From: Nitrospira sp. UBA2083
GTDB taxonomy: Bacteria > Nitrospirota > Nitrospiria > Nitrospirales > Nitrospiraceae
Length of the DNA: 42,418 bases
Assembly (NCBI GenBank): GCA_002331625.1
Contig: DCZN01000046.1
Coordinates: 17,425 to 59,842 of the forward strand
Direction of reading: 5' to 3'
Positions 1 to 9,024 of this stretch are shown here, piece after piece (the stretch's first letter is position 1; each line of letters begins with the position of its first letter). The translations under genes and the position numbers were made by a program. Below the pieces are notes generated by a model that was given only the letters and a program-made list of their open reading frames with translations, ran no database searches and was not told the origin of the DNA.

Positions 1-2
1 GA

Positions 3-1049
3 CCCGAAGGCGTGCTTCGCGAACGCCTCCGTCTCGCGTTCGCCAAGGCCACCGGCACGTTCGATGACTTCGACCTGCTTGGCATCGTCGGACGCTCGCA
101 GGTTGGGCGCATCCGCTATACCGGCGCGCACGAAGATCTCCAGGAGGACGTCCCCTTTCAGTCAGTCGATGAGATTCTCGAGAAACGCCGTGGCGGGGAT
201 CTGTTTCGCTACCTACTTGATAAATTTGCATCCTTCTCGGGCATCAGCGGGGTGCAGCCCAAAATCCTAGTGCGCGACGAAACGACCTCCGCGCCGCTCC
301 GCAAGGCGGACCATCGGCTCTCCCAGAGCTATCGCGGCGCGACGCATATCGTGAAGCTCTGGGAGCAACACGAATACCCGCAGCTCGCGGCAAATGAGTT
401 TTTTTGCCTCAAAGTAGCAGAACAGTGCGGCCTCGATGTGCCACCCTGCCGGCTTGCTGAGGATGCGCTCGCGTTGGTGATTGATCGCTTCGACTTACGG
501 CCGGACGGAACCTATCAGGGCTTTGAGGATTTCTGCGTGCTGAATGCCAAGCGCACCGATCAGAAATATGGCGGCAGCTATGAGACCTCGATTATGAAAC
601 GATTTACCCAATTCGCAAGCTCCTCGCATGTCGGCGATGACCTGGAACGGCTCTTCACCCTCATTGTCATTAATTGTGCCATCCGTAACGGCGATGCGCA
701 TCTCAAGAACTTTGGTATCGTCTATGACGACGTCCAAGGCGAGGCGAGGTTGGCTCCTGTTTACGATCTTGTGACCACCTCGGTCTATCTGCCTAACGAC
801 CGCATGGCCTTGACGCTCAATGGCTCGACGAACTGGCCGACCGCGAAAGAACTCCAACGGCTGGGCGAGATACGCATGGGCAGCTCCCCAGCCCGTGTCC
901 GTGCAATCCTGCAACGTGTTGCGGATGCCATGGGAGCTGTCACCACGCAATTGCGCGTCTACATCAAAGACCATCCGGATTTCGAGGAGGTCGGCACTCG
1001 CATGCTGGTGCAGTGGGAGCACGGCATAGCAACCTCACTGAGGCCTTAA
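3..1049 (+). CDS. HipA-like serine/threonine kinase, type II toxin family (5' end cut by window)
   Basis: HipA-family kinases phosphorylate cytosolic targets (glutamyl-tRNA synthetase in E. coli) and are usually neutralised by a HipB repressor. The visible part has the family's glycine-rich block SGVQPK (near residue 80 counted from the GTG at 12), the hydrophobic NEFFCLKVAEQCGL helix, the catalytic-loop motif NGDAHLKN (residues 226-233, codons at 687-710) and the metal-binding APVYDL block. The frame is open upstream of the GTG at 12 and encodes Pro-Glu-Gly, which fits the LPEG region found inside full-length HipA proteins. The true start, about 70-100 residues further up, and any hipB partner therefore lie outside the window. 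The gene converges on the aminopeptidase gene. Family call is firm; toxicity in this host is inference. Confidence 0.85.
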   Translation, partial: PEGVLRERLRLAFAKATGTFDDFDLLGIVGRSQVGRIRYTGAHEDLQEDVPFQSVDEILEKRRGGDLFRYLLDKFASFSGISGVQPKILVRDETTSAPLRKADHRLSQSYRGATHIVKLWEQHEYPQLAANEFFCLKVAEQCGLDVPPCRLAEDALALVIDRFDLRPDGTYQGFEDFCVLNAKRTDQKYGGSYETSIMKRFTQFASSSHVGDDLERLFTLIVINCAIRNGDAHLKNFGIVYDDVQGEARLAPVYDLVTTSVYLPNDRMALTLNGSTNWPTAKELQRLGEIRMGSSPARVRAILQRVADAMGAVTTQLRVYIKDHPDFEEVGTRMLVQWEHGIATSLRP

Positions 1050-1290
1050 CCGAGCGAAGTCCCTACATCTGGATCACCGCATCTTCTACGCCGATCGTCT
1101 TGACCGTTGTCTCCTGGTGTCGTCCAGGCAGAACAGTGGGGGGGGTCGGATCTTGAATCGTGCATCATTACTTATCTGACAACTCGCCACACGACCGATC
1201 CTTGAATCATGCTAATTCCATGGTCGGTCGACGTCAGATTGGGAAATGTGATTTTTGAAGCCATCTTATAGTCGTTGTCCACACCATGTT

Positions 1291-3873
1291 TCAGGGTTGG
1301 CTCGCCTTCGCGAGTGCAGCCTGTATCGTGCGTCCCTCTCGTTCACGGAATGAGACGGCCACGCGGAGTTGTTCCAAGTATTGCTCCAGCGTTTTCCCAC
1401 CCAGGTCGATCTTGCGAGAACTAAAAAACTCTCGCACGTCTTGTTCAAGTTCCGGTGTGGCTAGACCCACGATGCCGCCGCACATGCGCCGGAGACCTTG
1501 CTTCGGGAACAGTTTATCCATCTGATCCCAATGGGCCTTCACGAATTCCCAGGCGACGTCGCGGCTATAGACATTAGTCATCAGCGCTCCGACGATGAAT
1601 GGGGCGTCTTGGGTACGGATCTCACCGTTGATCGTCCGCTCCAATGTTCTCTTGGCAACGGTGGGAATGCGAAAGGCTGCGAGGGAGAACAGATATCGCC
1701 TCTCTTCCTGAGGAGTGGCAGCCGTGCGATAGCGTTCCGAGAATTCCTCATACCGGGCTTCGTTTCCTGTATGAGCCAGAATAGCGACAAGCGCCGGCAC
1801 GACATTCACATCGACGGTCGCCGGATCTTTTCGGTAGCGTTGATAGCGCTCTGCGGCTTCTTGCTGCGTCGCTGCATCGTTGCCGAGCTTCCCGAGCGCG
1901 CCAACCAGGTCGCCGCGCAATTGCCGAACAAGATCTGATTCGCCGGGCTTTGCTTCCCATCCTAGGTCATCGACTGCCGGTTTGACGCAGCCGCGTACAA
2001 ACCCTTCGAGTGTGGGTCGATCGTCCGGCGAGATGATCCGGTTTAAAAATGAAAATGAGTCCAGCAACACCGCCCAGACATTCTTGTCGCGCTCATTCTT
2101 GAATTGGGCAGTGAGTCGGAGGTATTCCGGAAGCGGCGTGAGCCCGGCGACGGTCGTGGCCCACGCATCACTGACGAGGGCGAACCGCTCGATGGCCCCT
2201 AGCCGTTCAAGGCCTTGATCGAAGAGTTGCTGCAGGAGCGGCCCCTGATGGCGGACGCGATAAAAGCCATGCGCTCCTTCGTTGATAAAGACGGACGTGA
2301 CTCCAGCCGGCAACGTGATACTCGTCTCCCGTTCCGTCAACAGCAGCCGTCGATGCTCGGTCCGATTACCGATGGTCAATCGGATCTGAATCGGAATTTG
2401 CCAGAGCTGGTCGGCAATCGATTTCTGCGTGAGATAGGTGAATCGTTGTTGTGAGAGCCGCAGTTCATTCCCCTGCATTTCCGCCGTGACCAATGGAAAT
2501 CCTGGTTGAAAGATCCATCCGTCCATCAGCGCAGTCACTGGTTGGTTGGCAACCGTACCCAGAGCCGTCCATAGATCTTTCGTATCGGCATTGCCATAGG
2601 CATGGGTGCGAAGATACTGTCGCACCCCGTCACGGAAGACCGCCGGTCCAATATGTTGCTCCAGCATGCGCAGGACCGAGGCGCCCTTTTCATACGTCAA
2701 GATATCGAACATTGCATCGGCATCTTTCGGTGCCCGAACCGGATATTCAATCGGTCTAGTGCTCACCAACCCATCGACTGAAAAGGCTGCGGCCCGCGCC
2801 ACACTGAAGCTTTCCCATCGTTTCCATTCCGGTTTCCAGGCGTCGACCGCCAACATCTCCATGAAAGTCGCGAACGCTTCATTCAGCCACAATCCGTTCC
2901 ACCACGACATCGTGACTAAGTCGCCGAACCACATGTGGGCGTTTTCATGGGCCACCACATCGGCCACCCGTTCGAGTTCGGCATGGGTTCCAGTGCGTTG
3001 ATCTACCAATAGCGCCGTCTCGCGAAACGTAATGGCGCCGAAATTTTCCATGGCTCCGGAGGCAAAATCCGGGATCGCGAGCAGATCGAGCTTGTCGCCG
3101 GGATAGGGAATCCCGTAGTAGTCCTCGAAGAACTTCAATGAGGCTGCCGCAATCTCCTGCCCAAACGGGGTCAGCGGCTGTTTACCCGGGATTGTCCAGA
3201 GGCGAAGCGGTGTCTTGCCGACAACGACTGGTTTGGTCGCCTCCATCCGCCCAACCACAAACGCCACCAGATACGTCGACATCTTGATGGTCTCGGCGAA
3301 TCGAACGACCTTTTTCTGATTCTCACTGCTCTCGGATACGACTGAAGTATTCGACACCGCCGTGAGCTGTGGATCGATGACCAACGTCGTTGCGAAGACG
3401 GCTTTGAAGTCAGGTTCGTCCCAACAGGGAAAGGCGCGGCGCGCATCAGTGGCCTCGAATTGTGTGGCCGCCAGGCTCTGCGTGGTTCCGGCAGCATCCT
3501 TATACGTGCTCCGGTAGAACCCCCTGAGCTGATCGTTCAACTTGCCATGAAAGGAAAGGTGCAACCGCCATTCACCTTGCTGGATCGGTTCTCGTAACGA
3601 GAACACGGCACGTTGTGTGTCCGGTTCCGACTTGATGGACGCAGTGAGTTTCCGTCCTTGCTGCCCTTCAACCGTCGCTGACTCAATACTGAGATCAACG
3701 GCATTCAAGAGAATGGTCTGCGTGGGCTGCGAGACAGTGAGCGCGATCGTCACCTGACCTGTGAAGGTCGCTGCCGGGAGATCCGGTTCAAGCTGGAGGT
3801 CATACCGAGTGGGAACGATGTGTCGTGGGAGACGATAGGGATCGTGGCTGTCCGGAGCATTATCTAGACTCAT
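1291..3873 (-). CDS. M1-family aminopeptidase (gluzincin)
   Basis: Zinc metalloprotease that removes N-terminal amino acids from peptides. It carries the exopeptidase signature GAMEN followed by the zinc site HENAH (codons at 2935-2949) and the third ligand in NEAFA about 18 residues later. The ERAP1-like C-terminal helical domain follows, and the total is about 860 residues, normal for the family. The frame is open to an ATG at 4044, which would overlap rpiA by 32 bp. I prefer the ATG at 3873, because it has an AAGGTG ribosome site five bases upstream and the protein then begins just before PYRLPRHIVPTRYDL, the usual family start. An internal Met at 3978 would give a signal-peptide-like N-terminus but has no ribosome site, so a membrane or exported form is less likely. 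It is the last gene of the pgi operon, 139 bp after rpiA. Confidence 0.9.
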   Translation of the reverse strand: MSLDNAPDSHDPYRLPRHIVPTRYDLQLEPDLPAATFTGQVTIALTVSQPTQTILLNAVDLSIESATVEGQQGRKLTASIKSEPDTQRAVFSLREPIQQGEWRLHLSFHGKLNDQLRGFYRSTYKDAAGTTQSLAATQFEATDARRAFPCWDEPDFKAVFATTLVIDPQLTAVSNTSVVSESSENQKKVVRFAETIKMSTYLVAFVVGRMEATKPVVVGKTPLRLWTIPGKQPLTPFGQEIAAASLKFFEDYYGIPYPGDKLDLLAIPDFASGAMENFGAITFRETALLVDQRTGTHAELERVADVVAHENAHMWFGDLVTMSWWNGLWLNEAFATFMEMLAVDAWKPEWKRWESFSVARAAAFSVDGLVSTRPIEYPVRAPKDADAMFDILTYEKGASVLRMLEQHIGPAVFRDGVRQYLRTHAYGNADTKDLWTALGTVANQPVTALMDGWIFQPGFPLVTAEMQGNELRLSQQRFTYLTQKSIADQLWQIPIQIRLTIGNRTEHRRLLLTERETSITLPAGVTSVFINEGAHGFYRVRHQGPLLQQLFDQGLERLGAIERFALVSDAWATTVAGLTPLPEYLRLTAQFKNERDKNVWAVLLDSFSFLNRIISPDDRPTLEGFVRGCVKPAVDDLGWEAKPGESDLVRQLRGDLVGALGKLGNDAATQQEAAERYQRYRKDPATVDVNVVPALVAILAHTGNEARYEEFSERYRTAATPQEERRYLFSLAAFRIPTVAKRTLERTINGEIRTQDAPFIVGALMTNVYSRDVAWEFVKAHWDQMDKLFPKQGLRRMCGGIVGLATPELEQDVREFFSSRKIDLGGKTLEQYLEQLRVAVSFREREGRTIQAALAKASQP

Positions 3874-4012
3874 GTCTTCACCTTGAGGTCTCGTGGTGGT
3901 TGTCGCATCACCGGATTGAGATGGAACGAGTGTATACGCTATCGGGAGGGTGAGAAGGAAGCGGGCCCCTCGGCACATATGCAGGAGAATGTCCCGTCGA
4001 CTATTGAGTTGC

Positions 4013-4711
4013 TCATTTTCCTGGGACATGCACCGTTTGCACACCTTGCGGCGTTCCGACGATCAGGACGTTCGTCCGGCCGACAAAGAGTCCAGTCTCG
4101 ACCACACCAGGGATCAGATTGAGCGCTGTCTCTAACTCACCCGGATGATCGATACGATCGAGATGGACATCGACGATCAGATGACCAGCCTCGGTCTTGA
4201 ATGGAGCCCCGTTGCGCTCTCGCAACACGACGTGGCTTTGAGTGAGCGCTTCAATTTCGCGCGCGGTACTACCCCACCCAAAAGGGACGACTTCGATCGG
4301 CAACGGGAAGGCCCCTCCGAGCACCGAGACTTGCTTGGTGTGGTCAACCATGACGATGAATTGTTTCGCCGACCCGGCCACAATCTTTTCCTTTAAGAGC
4401 GCCCCACCCCCGCCCTTGATGAGATTGAAATGGGGATCGACTTGATCAGCCCCGTCGATGGCCACGTCAATCTCCCAGCGATTGTCCGAGTCGATGAGAG
4501 GAATGCCTGCCTGTCTGGCAAGCTCGGCCGTTTCCTGTGACGTTGGGACCCCCCGCAACTTCATGCCCGTCCGAACTCGGTCACCCAACGCTGCTACCAT
4601 ATGTTTGGCCGTCGACCCCGTCCCAAGTCCGACCACCATTCCGTCACGGACGAATTCTACTGCCTTGAGTGCGGCAGATTTTTTCAGGCTCTCGAGATCG
4701 CGTGATGTCAT
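4013..4711 (-). CDS. rpiA: Ribose-5-phosphate isomerase A
   Basis: Interconverts ribose-5-phosphate and ribulose-5-phosphate in the non-oxidative pentose phosphate pathway, in the cytosol. The 232-residue length is typical. Family motifs are clear: the phosphate-binding loop GLGTGST (residues 28-34), the catalytic DGADQVD (86-92) and KGGGGALLKEK (99-109). The start codon overlaps the stop of glk by 4 bp (ATGA), which suggests translational coupling. Together with the lactonase and glucose-6-phosphate isomerase upstream it makes the operon a sugar-phosphate module. Confidence 0.97.
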   Translation of the reverse strand: MTSRDLESLKKSAALKAVEFVRDGMVVGLGTGSTAKHMVAALGDRVRTGMKLRGVPTSQETAELARQAGIPLIDSDNRWEIDVAIDGADQVDPHFNLIKGGGGALLKEKIVAGSAKQFIVMVDHTKQVSVLGGAFPLPIEVVPFGWGSTAREIEALTQSHVVLRERNGAPFKTEAGHLIVDVHLDRIDHPGELETALNLIPGVVETGLFVGRTNVLIVGTPQGVQTVHVPGK

Positions 4712-5778
4712 GACTTGGGCGTGAGGGACAGGGCTCCGGCAACGGATGCTGCCCCGAGTAGAGCGGTCTGTTGATTCATGATGACTTTGACCGGCATGTT
4801 ACTGAGCAGTTTTTTATATCGGCCCTTGTTCAGAAACCCTTTCATAAAGGTCCCGTCTTTGAGTTTGGTGATGAGTTTGGGTGCGATGCCGCCCCCGACA
4901 TACACACCATCCAATGAGAGCGCCTTCAAGGCGAGGTTTCCGGCTTCTGCTCCATAAATCGAAGCAAAGAGCTCCAGCGCCTGTTTGGCGATCTCGGCTT
5001 GGCCTTGGAGTCCGGCCTGGGCGATTTCAGCCGCTGGATTGCCGGCTTTGATTTTTTCCGCCAGCCAGGTCGGTTCATTCTTCTTGGTATCGCGCAGGAA
5101 CTCATAAATTGCATGGAGGCCGGGCCCCGACAGAATGCGCTCATAACTCACGTGGAGATACTGACTTCGCAAATATCGAAGCAATTCAATTTCCTGGTCA
5201 TCGTTCGGCGCAAAATCTGCGTGTCCCCCTTCCGATGGCATGGGGCGATAGGACTTGCCGTCCCAAAACAAGATCCCCTCGCCTAATCCTGTCCCGGCAG
5301 CGACCAGCGCCAGGGCTTGGCGTTTTTTCGGAGGATTTCCTGCATTGAGGATTTCCAATTCATCAGGCCGCAACCAGAGCAGCCCGTAGGCTGTGGCTTC
5401 GAGGTCGTTGAGCAATTGCACACGCGGAATCTCGAACTGTTTAGCGATGACCGCGCCATCGACAATCCATGGCAAGTTGGTGGTTTGGCACCGGTTGTCA
5501 ATGACCGGTCCCGCGATGCCGAAGCAGGCCGCCGTCAGCTTCACCGGTGAGGATGCCGGTGTATCTGCTTTCTCACCGCTTTTTTCCGGCTCTACGCCCG
5601 GAGCAGCAAGGTGAGACTGTGCTGGTGGTGGAGTAAGAAACTCGACGACAATATCTTCGAGTGAGGTGTAGTCCGCGCTATGAAAGCTTTCCAGACGCTG
5701 TGGTTCCACCCGCTCTGCGGTCCAATCATAGAGCGCCAGATTCGTCTTGGTTCCTCCGATATCTCCTGCAAGAATCAT
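4708..5778 (-). CDS. glk: Glucokinase (bacterial Glk family)
   Basis: ATP-dependent phosphorylation of glucose to glucose-6-phosphate. The N-terminal phosphate-1 motif GDIGGTKT (residues 5-12), LLNDLEATAYG (substrate and Asp region), GTGLGEG (phosphate-2/adenosine loop) and PSEGGHADFAP are all those of the Glk family. At 356 residues it is about 35 longer than E. coli Glk (321). The excess sits mostly at residues 50-80, a Pro/Glu/Ser-rich insertion between strands of the first lobe that looks disordered. The start overlaps pgl by 4 bp and the stop overlaps rpiA by 4 bp, so it lies in a coupled pgl-glk-rpiA series. Confidence 0.95.
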   Translation of the reverse strand: MILAGDIGGTKTNLALYDWTAERVEPQRLESFHSADYTSLEDIVVEFLTPPPAQSHLAAPGVEPEKSGEKADTPASSPVKLTAACFGIAGPVIDNRCQTTNLPWIVDGAVIAKQFEIPRVQLLNDLEATAYGLLWLRPDELEILNAGNPPKKRQALALVAAGTGLGEGILFWDGKSYRPMPSEGGHADFAPNDDQEIELLRYLRSQYLHVSYERILSGPGLHAIYEFLRDTKKNEPTWLAEKIKAGNPAAEIAQAGLQGQAEIAKQALELFASIYGAEAGNLALKALSLDGVYVGGGIAPKLITKLKDGTFMKGFLNKGRYKKLLSNMPVKVIMNQQTALLGAASVAGALSLTPKS

Positions 5779-6551
5779 CGCTTCCCTTGTTGTGATGGAA
5801 TCGTCTTCAACTCTTGTCCCGCCGACTGATCGAGCATCCAGACGAGTTGCCCCGAGTCCGGCGAAATCCTCGCTGCCGGCAAAGAACGGTCGGCTTCAGA
5901 CTCCGGCTGAATGACTCGTCGGACCATGTGCGCTTTGTTTGGGCCGGTCACGAGAAACAGTACCACAGCTGCATGATTCAGCGCACCTACGGTCAAGGTC
6001 AGGCGAGACCTGATGCCGGTTGGTGCATGACCCACCGTGACGAGTGTGTTCTGTTCTTGCAAAGCGGCTGTCCCGGGAAAGAGTGAGGCCGTATGCCCAT
6101 CGTCGCCGAGACCAAGCGGGACAAGATCGATCACGGGTCGGTGTGGTGACGGACTGTTCGTCAGACCTCGAAGCGTCTCTTCATACTCTTGAGCTGCAGC
6201 GGATGGGTTGTCATGCTCGCCTTTCATCCGCACAATATGATCGCCGGAAACGTGAAGCGGTTGAAACAGGGCACTGTGTGCCATCTTGAAATTGCTGTCT
6301 GGATGATCTGGCGGAACACACCGTTCGTCACCGAACAGGAACACAACACGTGACCAATCCAGCCGCGCTTTCCACTCCGGAGTCGTCAGGACCTGATAGA
6401 GGGTTTTCGGTGTGGACCCTCCGGAGAGCGCGAGGAAGAATCGACCGTTCGATCGAATCGCCCGTTCACCAACTGACACGATGAACATTGCGGCATCGTG
6501 TGCCCATTCCTGCAGAGACGAGGCTATGCGGATATCTGGAATGATGGGCAT
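5775..6551 (-). CDS. pgl: 6-phosphogluconolactonase
   Basis: Hydrolyses 6-phosphogluconolactone to 6-phosphogluconate in the oxidative pentose phosphate pathway. This is the DevB/SOL type (258 residues), with ALSGGSTPKTLY (SGGSTP at 43-48), the FLFGDERCVPPDHPDSN block (GDER 74-77) and the active-site region GLGDDGHTASLFPG. The start codon lies one base after the stop of pgi and the stop overlaps glk by 4 bp. No glucose-6-phosphate dehydrogenase (zwf) or gnd gene is present in the window, so the enzyme's substrate source must be encoded elsewhere. Confidence 0.95.
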   Translation of the reverse strand: MPIIPDIRIASSLQEWAHDAAMFIVSVGERAIRSNGRFFLALSGGSTPKTLYQVLTTPEWKARLDWSRVVFLFGDERCVPPDHPDSNFKMAHSALFQPLHVSGDHIVRMKGEHDNPSAAAQEYEETLRGLTNSPSPHRPVIDLVPLGLGDDGHTASLFPGTAALQEQNTLVTVGHAPTGIRSRLTLTVGALNHAAVVLFLVTGPNKAHMVRRVIQPESEADRSLPAARISPDSGQLVWMLDQSAGQELKTIPSQQGKR

Positions 6552-6552
6552 G

Positions 6553-8250
6553 TCAGCGACGCGTGGCCTTGCGTCGTTTCTTCGTGGCAGGACGAGGTCG
6601 GGTTGACCGAGTTCCGGTCAATGCTGCTGCGATGGTGTTCACGGTGGCGGCTTGGTTGTGGCCTAATTGAACACGAATCGCCTGACGATGATGGGCGCGG
6701 AGTGATTCGATGTCACCGGTTGCTTGAGCTTTCGCCAAGGTTCCAAATGAGAACGGCTTTCCGGGAATGGGCACGTCGGGAGACATACGGTCCACGAGTT
6801 CCAGGAAGACACCGGTATTGGGCCCGCCTTTGTGCAGCTGTCCGGTTGAATGGAGGTAGCGCGGCCCATAGCCAAAGGTCGTCGCCACTCGATACTTCGA
6901 CATCAGCGCTCGGCGGAGCCGGCCGACAGCCGTTTCAAGCGGACGTGATGGCGTCGTGTATCCGAGTATCGACAGGTACGTTCCTGTCTGTAACAGACGA
7001 GCGAAATCCCGAGCGGAGTTTTTGGGCTGACTGCTCACTTGCTCCGGTAACCGTCCTGTCGTTTGAAAGGTATCCAGCACCCGGCTTGTATTGTCCTTGC
7101 TCTCCTGGACATTCGGTTGGTCGAACGGGTGGATGCCGAGTATGTGGCCGGCGATGGCTGTGGCACATTCCCATCGGAAGAACTCAGCCGCCACATCGTA
7201 GCGATCACGGAGGTCGAACTGGAGTACGGGGTGATTGCCCTTGACGAGCGCATGAACCGCTTGATCGAGCCGATGGTTTTTGTCTCCTTTGAGTTTGAGA
7301 TAGACGAAGAACCGGTCGGTCCCATAGGCCCCTGGCTTGAGAACCGGCTCCTGCGCGATGGGGATGAGGCCCGTCCCCTCTTTGCCCGTACTTTCCGCGA
7401 GTAATTGTTCGACCCACAGCCCGAATGTTGAAAGAGTCGGCGATGCGATCACGGTCACTTTATCGCGTCCAATCTTGGCCAAGCTACCCATGGCCGCACC
7501 GAGATAGGCGCCAGGGTTCGCCGCGATATCATGCTGTTGCCGGCATCGTTCCGCCATGCCGGCTGCTCGATCCAGAAGCTTCGCTATGTCGAGACCAAGG
7601 AGGGCTGCCGGAACAAGCCCGAAGAGAGATAGGACGGAATACCGTCCGCCGATATCAGCGGGGTTGGTGAAGATCTCTCCAAATCCATACTCCCGCGCCA
7701 TCTTTTCCAAGCCGGTGCCAAGATCGGTGATCGCGACAAACTGCTTTCCGCCATAGTTCCCCTTGGCGTTCGTGACCAATTTCCAAAAGTGCGCGAAGAG
7801 CGACATGACTTCGATCGTTCCCCCGGACTTGCTGGCAACGAGAAACAGTGTCCGTGATGGAGATATTGCCTTTGTGACCTGGCGAACCCAGCCTGGAATG
7901 GTCGAATCCAGGACCCACAGACGCGGAGAGCCCTTCACAGAGCCGAACAGGGTACGGAACACTTCTGGCCCCAGACTGCTGCCGCCCATACCCAGCAGCA
8001 CAACGTCTTTGATGTTCATGTTCGTTGCGGCAACGATACAGCGTTGCAGCTGTTCCAGCTGTTGGCGCATCTGGTCCTGTACCGTCAGCCAGCCCAGGCG
8101 GTCGGTAATCTCTTTTGGATCCGGCTTCCAGAGTCGATGGTCCTTCGCCCACAGGCGATCAACGACCTGATTGTGATTCAGCGCATCGAGAGCCGGAGTG
8201 ATTGTGGATTGGAACGGTGACGGAAGCTTGTCACTTGGGCGCATAGACAT
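6553..8250 (-). CDS. pgi: Glucose-6-phosphate isomerase
   Basis: Interconverts glucose-6-phosphate and fructose-6-phosphate. The SIS-type sugar isomerase fold shows in GMGGSSLGPEV (residues 87-97) and SKSGGT (140-145). The protein resembles the divergent PGI that forms the second half of transaldolase-PGI fusions in some bacteria, but here it stands alone at 565 residues. It ends in a very basic tail (KKRRKATRR). Two start codons are possible. The ATG at 8250 has AGGAGG only three bases away. The ATG two codons later (8244) has the same AGGAGG at nine bases and is at least as likely. First gene of the pgi-pgl-glk-rpiA-aminopeptidase operon. Confidence 0.93.
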   Translation of the reverse strand: MSMRPSDKLPSPFQSTITPALDALNHNQVVDRLWAKDHRLWKPDPKEITDRLGWLTVQDQMRQQLEQLQRCIVAATNMNIKDVVLLGMGGSSLGPEVFRTLFGSVKGSPRLWVLDSTIPGWVRQVTKAISPSRTLFLVASKSGGTIEVMSLFAHFWKLVTNAKGNYGGKQFVAITDLGTGLEKMAREYGFGEIFTNPADIGGRYSVLSLFGLVPAALLGLDIAKLLDRAAGMAERCRQQHDIAANPGAYLGAAMGSLAKIGRDKVTVIASPTLSTFGLWVEQLLAESTGKEGTGLIPIAQEPVLKPGAYGTDRFFVYLKLKGDKNHRLDQAVHALVKGNHPVLQFDLRDRYDVAAEFFRWECATAIAGHILGIHPFDQPNVQESKDNTSRVLDTFQTTGRLPEQVSSQPKNSARDFARLLQTGTYLSILGYTTPSRPLETAVGRLRRALMSKYRVATTFGYGPRYLHSTGQLHKGGPNTGVFLELVDRMSPDVPIPGKPFSFGTLAKAQATGDIESLRAHHRQAIRVQLGHNQAATVNTIAAALTGTRSTRPRPATKKRRKATRR

Positions 8251-8293
8251 CGGCCTCCTAACTCAGCGAAATCCCTCTGGGGACGTGGTGGGT

Positions 8294-8306
8294 GATACGT
8301 CGTATC
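8294..8306. promoter_or_regulatory. Operator-like palindrome GATACG-T-CGTATC at the pgi promoter
   Basis: A perfect 6-bp inverted repeat with one central base overlaps the downstream edge of the candidate -10 element, at about the expected transcription start. This is a typical site for a dimeric repressor. The binding protein is unknown. Confidence 0.35.
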
Positions 8307-8332
8307 TTATTCAGCCATCGAATAAAAGGCAA
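8304..8332 (-). promoter_or_regulatory. Candidate sigma70 promoter of the pgi operon
   Basis: On the minus strand a TTGCCT -35 (8327-8332) and a TAAGAT -10 (8304-8309) are separated by 17 bases, about 55 bp upstream of pgi. Each hexamer matches four or five consensus positions. It is placed correctly, but the match is only moderate. Confidence 0.45.
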
Positions 8333-8355
8333 CAGAGACTCAATACTCTGCTTTC

Positions 8356-9024
8356 CTATTTATCGGTTGGACGGCGAATGACGAGCGCCATGCCATCGAC
8401 GACGGTCCAGGCCAAGGATTGTGCATGATCCGCTGAGAGCGTGAGCCTGAGATGAGAGGCGTCTGCTGGGGGTCCATCGGTAAACAAGCGATCCGCCCAC
8501 TCCCGCACATTGCGCCATCCGACCTTCGCGAGTAAGGCCGCACTTTGAAAGATGCTGTCACTCGCAACAGATGGGACCACTGTAATGCTCAGGGAGGGCG
8601 TAAAGGACAATACATAGTCAGCCGGCATATCGGCAAGAGAAATGGGATCTTGCTCCGCTCCGGCCCCTGGTTCGATTTTTCGCCTGACGACCGGAGGTCG
8701 TGTGACTAATCGATGAATGCCTTTCAGATATTCCGGTGCCTCAACCGTCCAGGCCGCAATGGGAATTTGGTGGAGAGCAATCCCACGTCCTTTGATATGA
8801 ATCGTGTTCGCGCCCAAATCTATCAGGAGGTAGGTTTGCGGCCGCGCGGCCAGCTTGACTTCTTCTTCGAGGACACGAGTGGCCTCTTTCAGTTCATTGG
8901 CATTGTTAAGATTCAGGTTGGGAAAAGCTTCGAGATCCTTTCCCCAACTTGGTGTGGCAACCGCGAGCAGGAGAAGAATGGCGCAGACGTTCATCAGCGA
9001 TCTCTGCGCGTCTTGAGGGATCAA
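8356..9024 (-). CDS. Exported protein of unknown function, related to the start of an L,D-transpeptidase domain
   Basis: 222 residues. A hydrophobic segment (about residues 11-27) ending TPSWG-KD looks like a signal peptide, so the protein probably acts in the periplasm. After a short helical stretch comes PQTYLLIDLGANTIHIKGRG, which lines up with PYILVDTARNRLYVKHQEE in the neighbouring L,D-transpeptidase: the first strands of a YkuD fold. However, there is no HGxxx...HGC(I/V)RL catalytic block. The rest (residues 110-222) is unlike YkuD and not recognised. It starts inside the last bases of the transpeptidase gene (4 bp overlap), so the two are translated together. It may be a non-catalytic partner or regulator of the upstream enzymes; that is inference. 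Confidence 0.7.
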   Translation of the reverse strand: MIPQDAQRSLMNVCAILLLLAVATPSWGKDLEAFPNLNLNNANELKEATRVLEEEVKLAARPQTYLLIDLGANTIHIKGRGIALHQIPIAAWTVEAPEYLKGIHRLVTRPPVVRRKIEPGAGAEQDPISLADMPADYVLSFTPSLSITVVPSVASDSIFQSAALLAKVGWRNVREWADRLFTDGPPADASHLRLTLSADHAQSLAWTVVDGMALVIRRPTDK

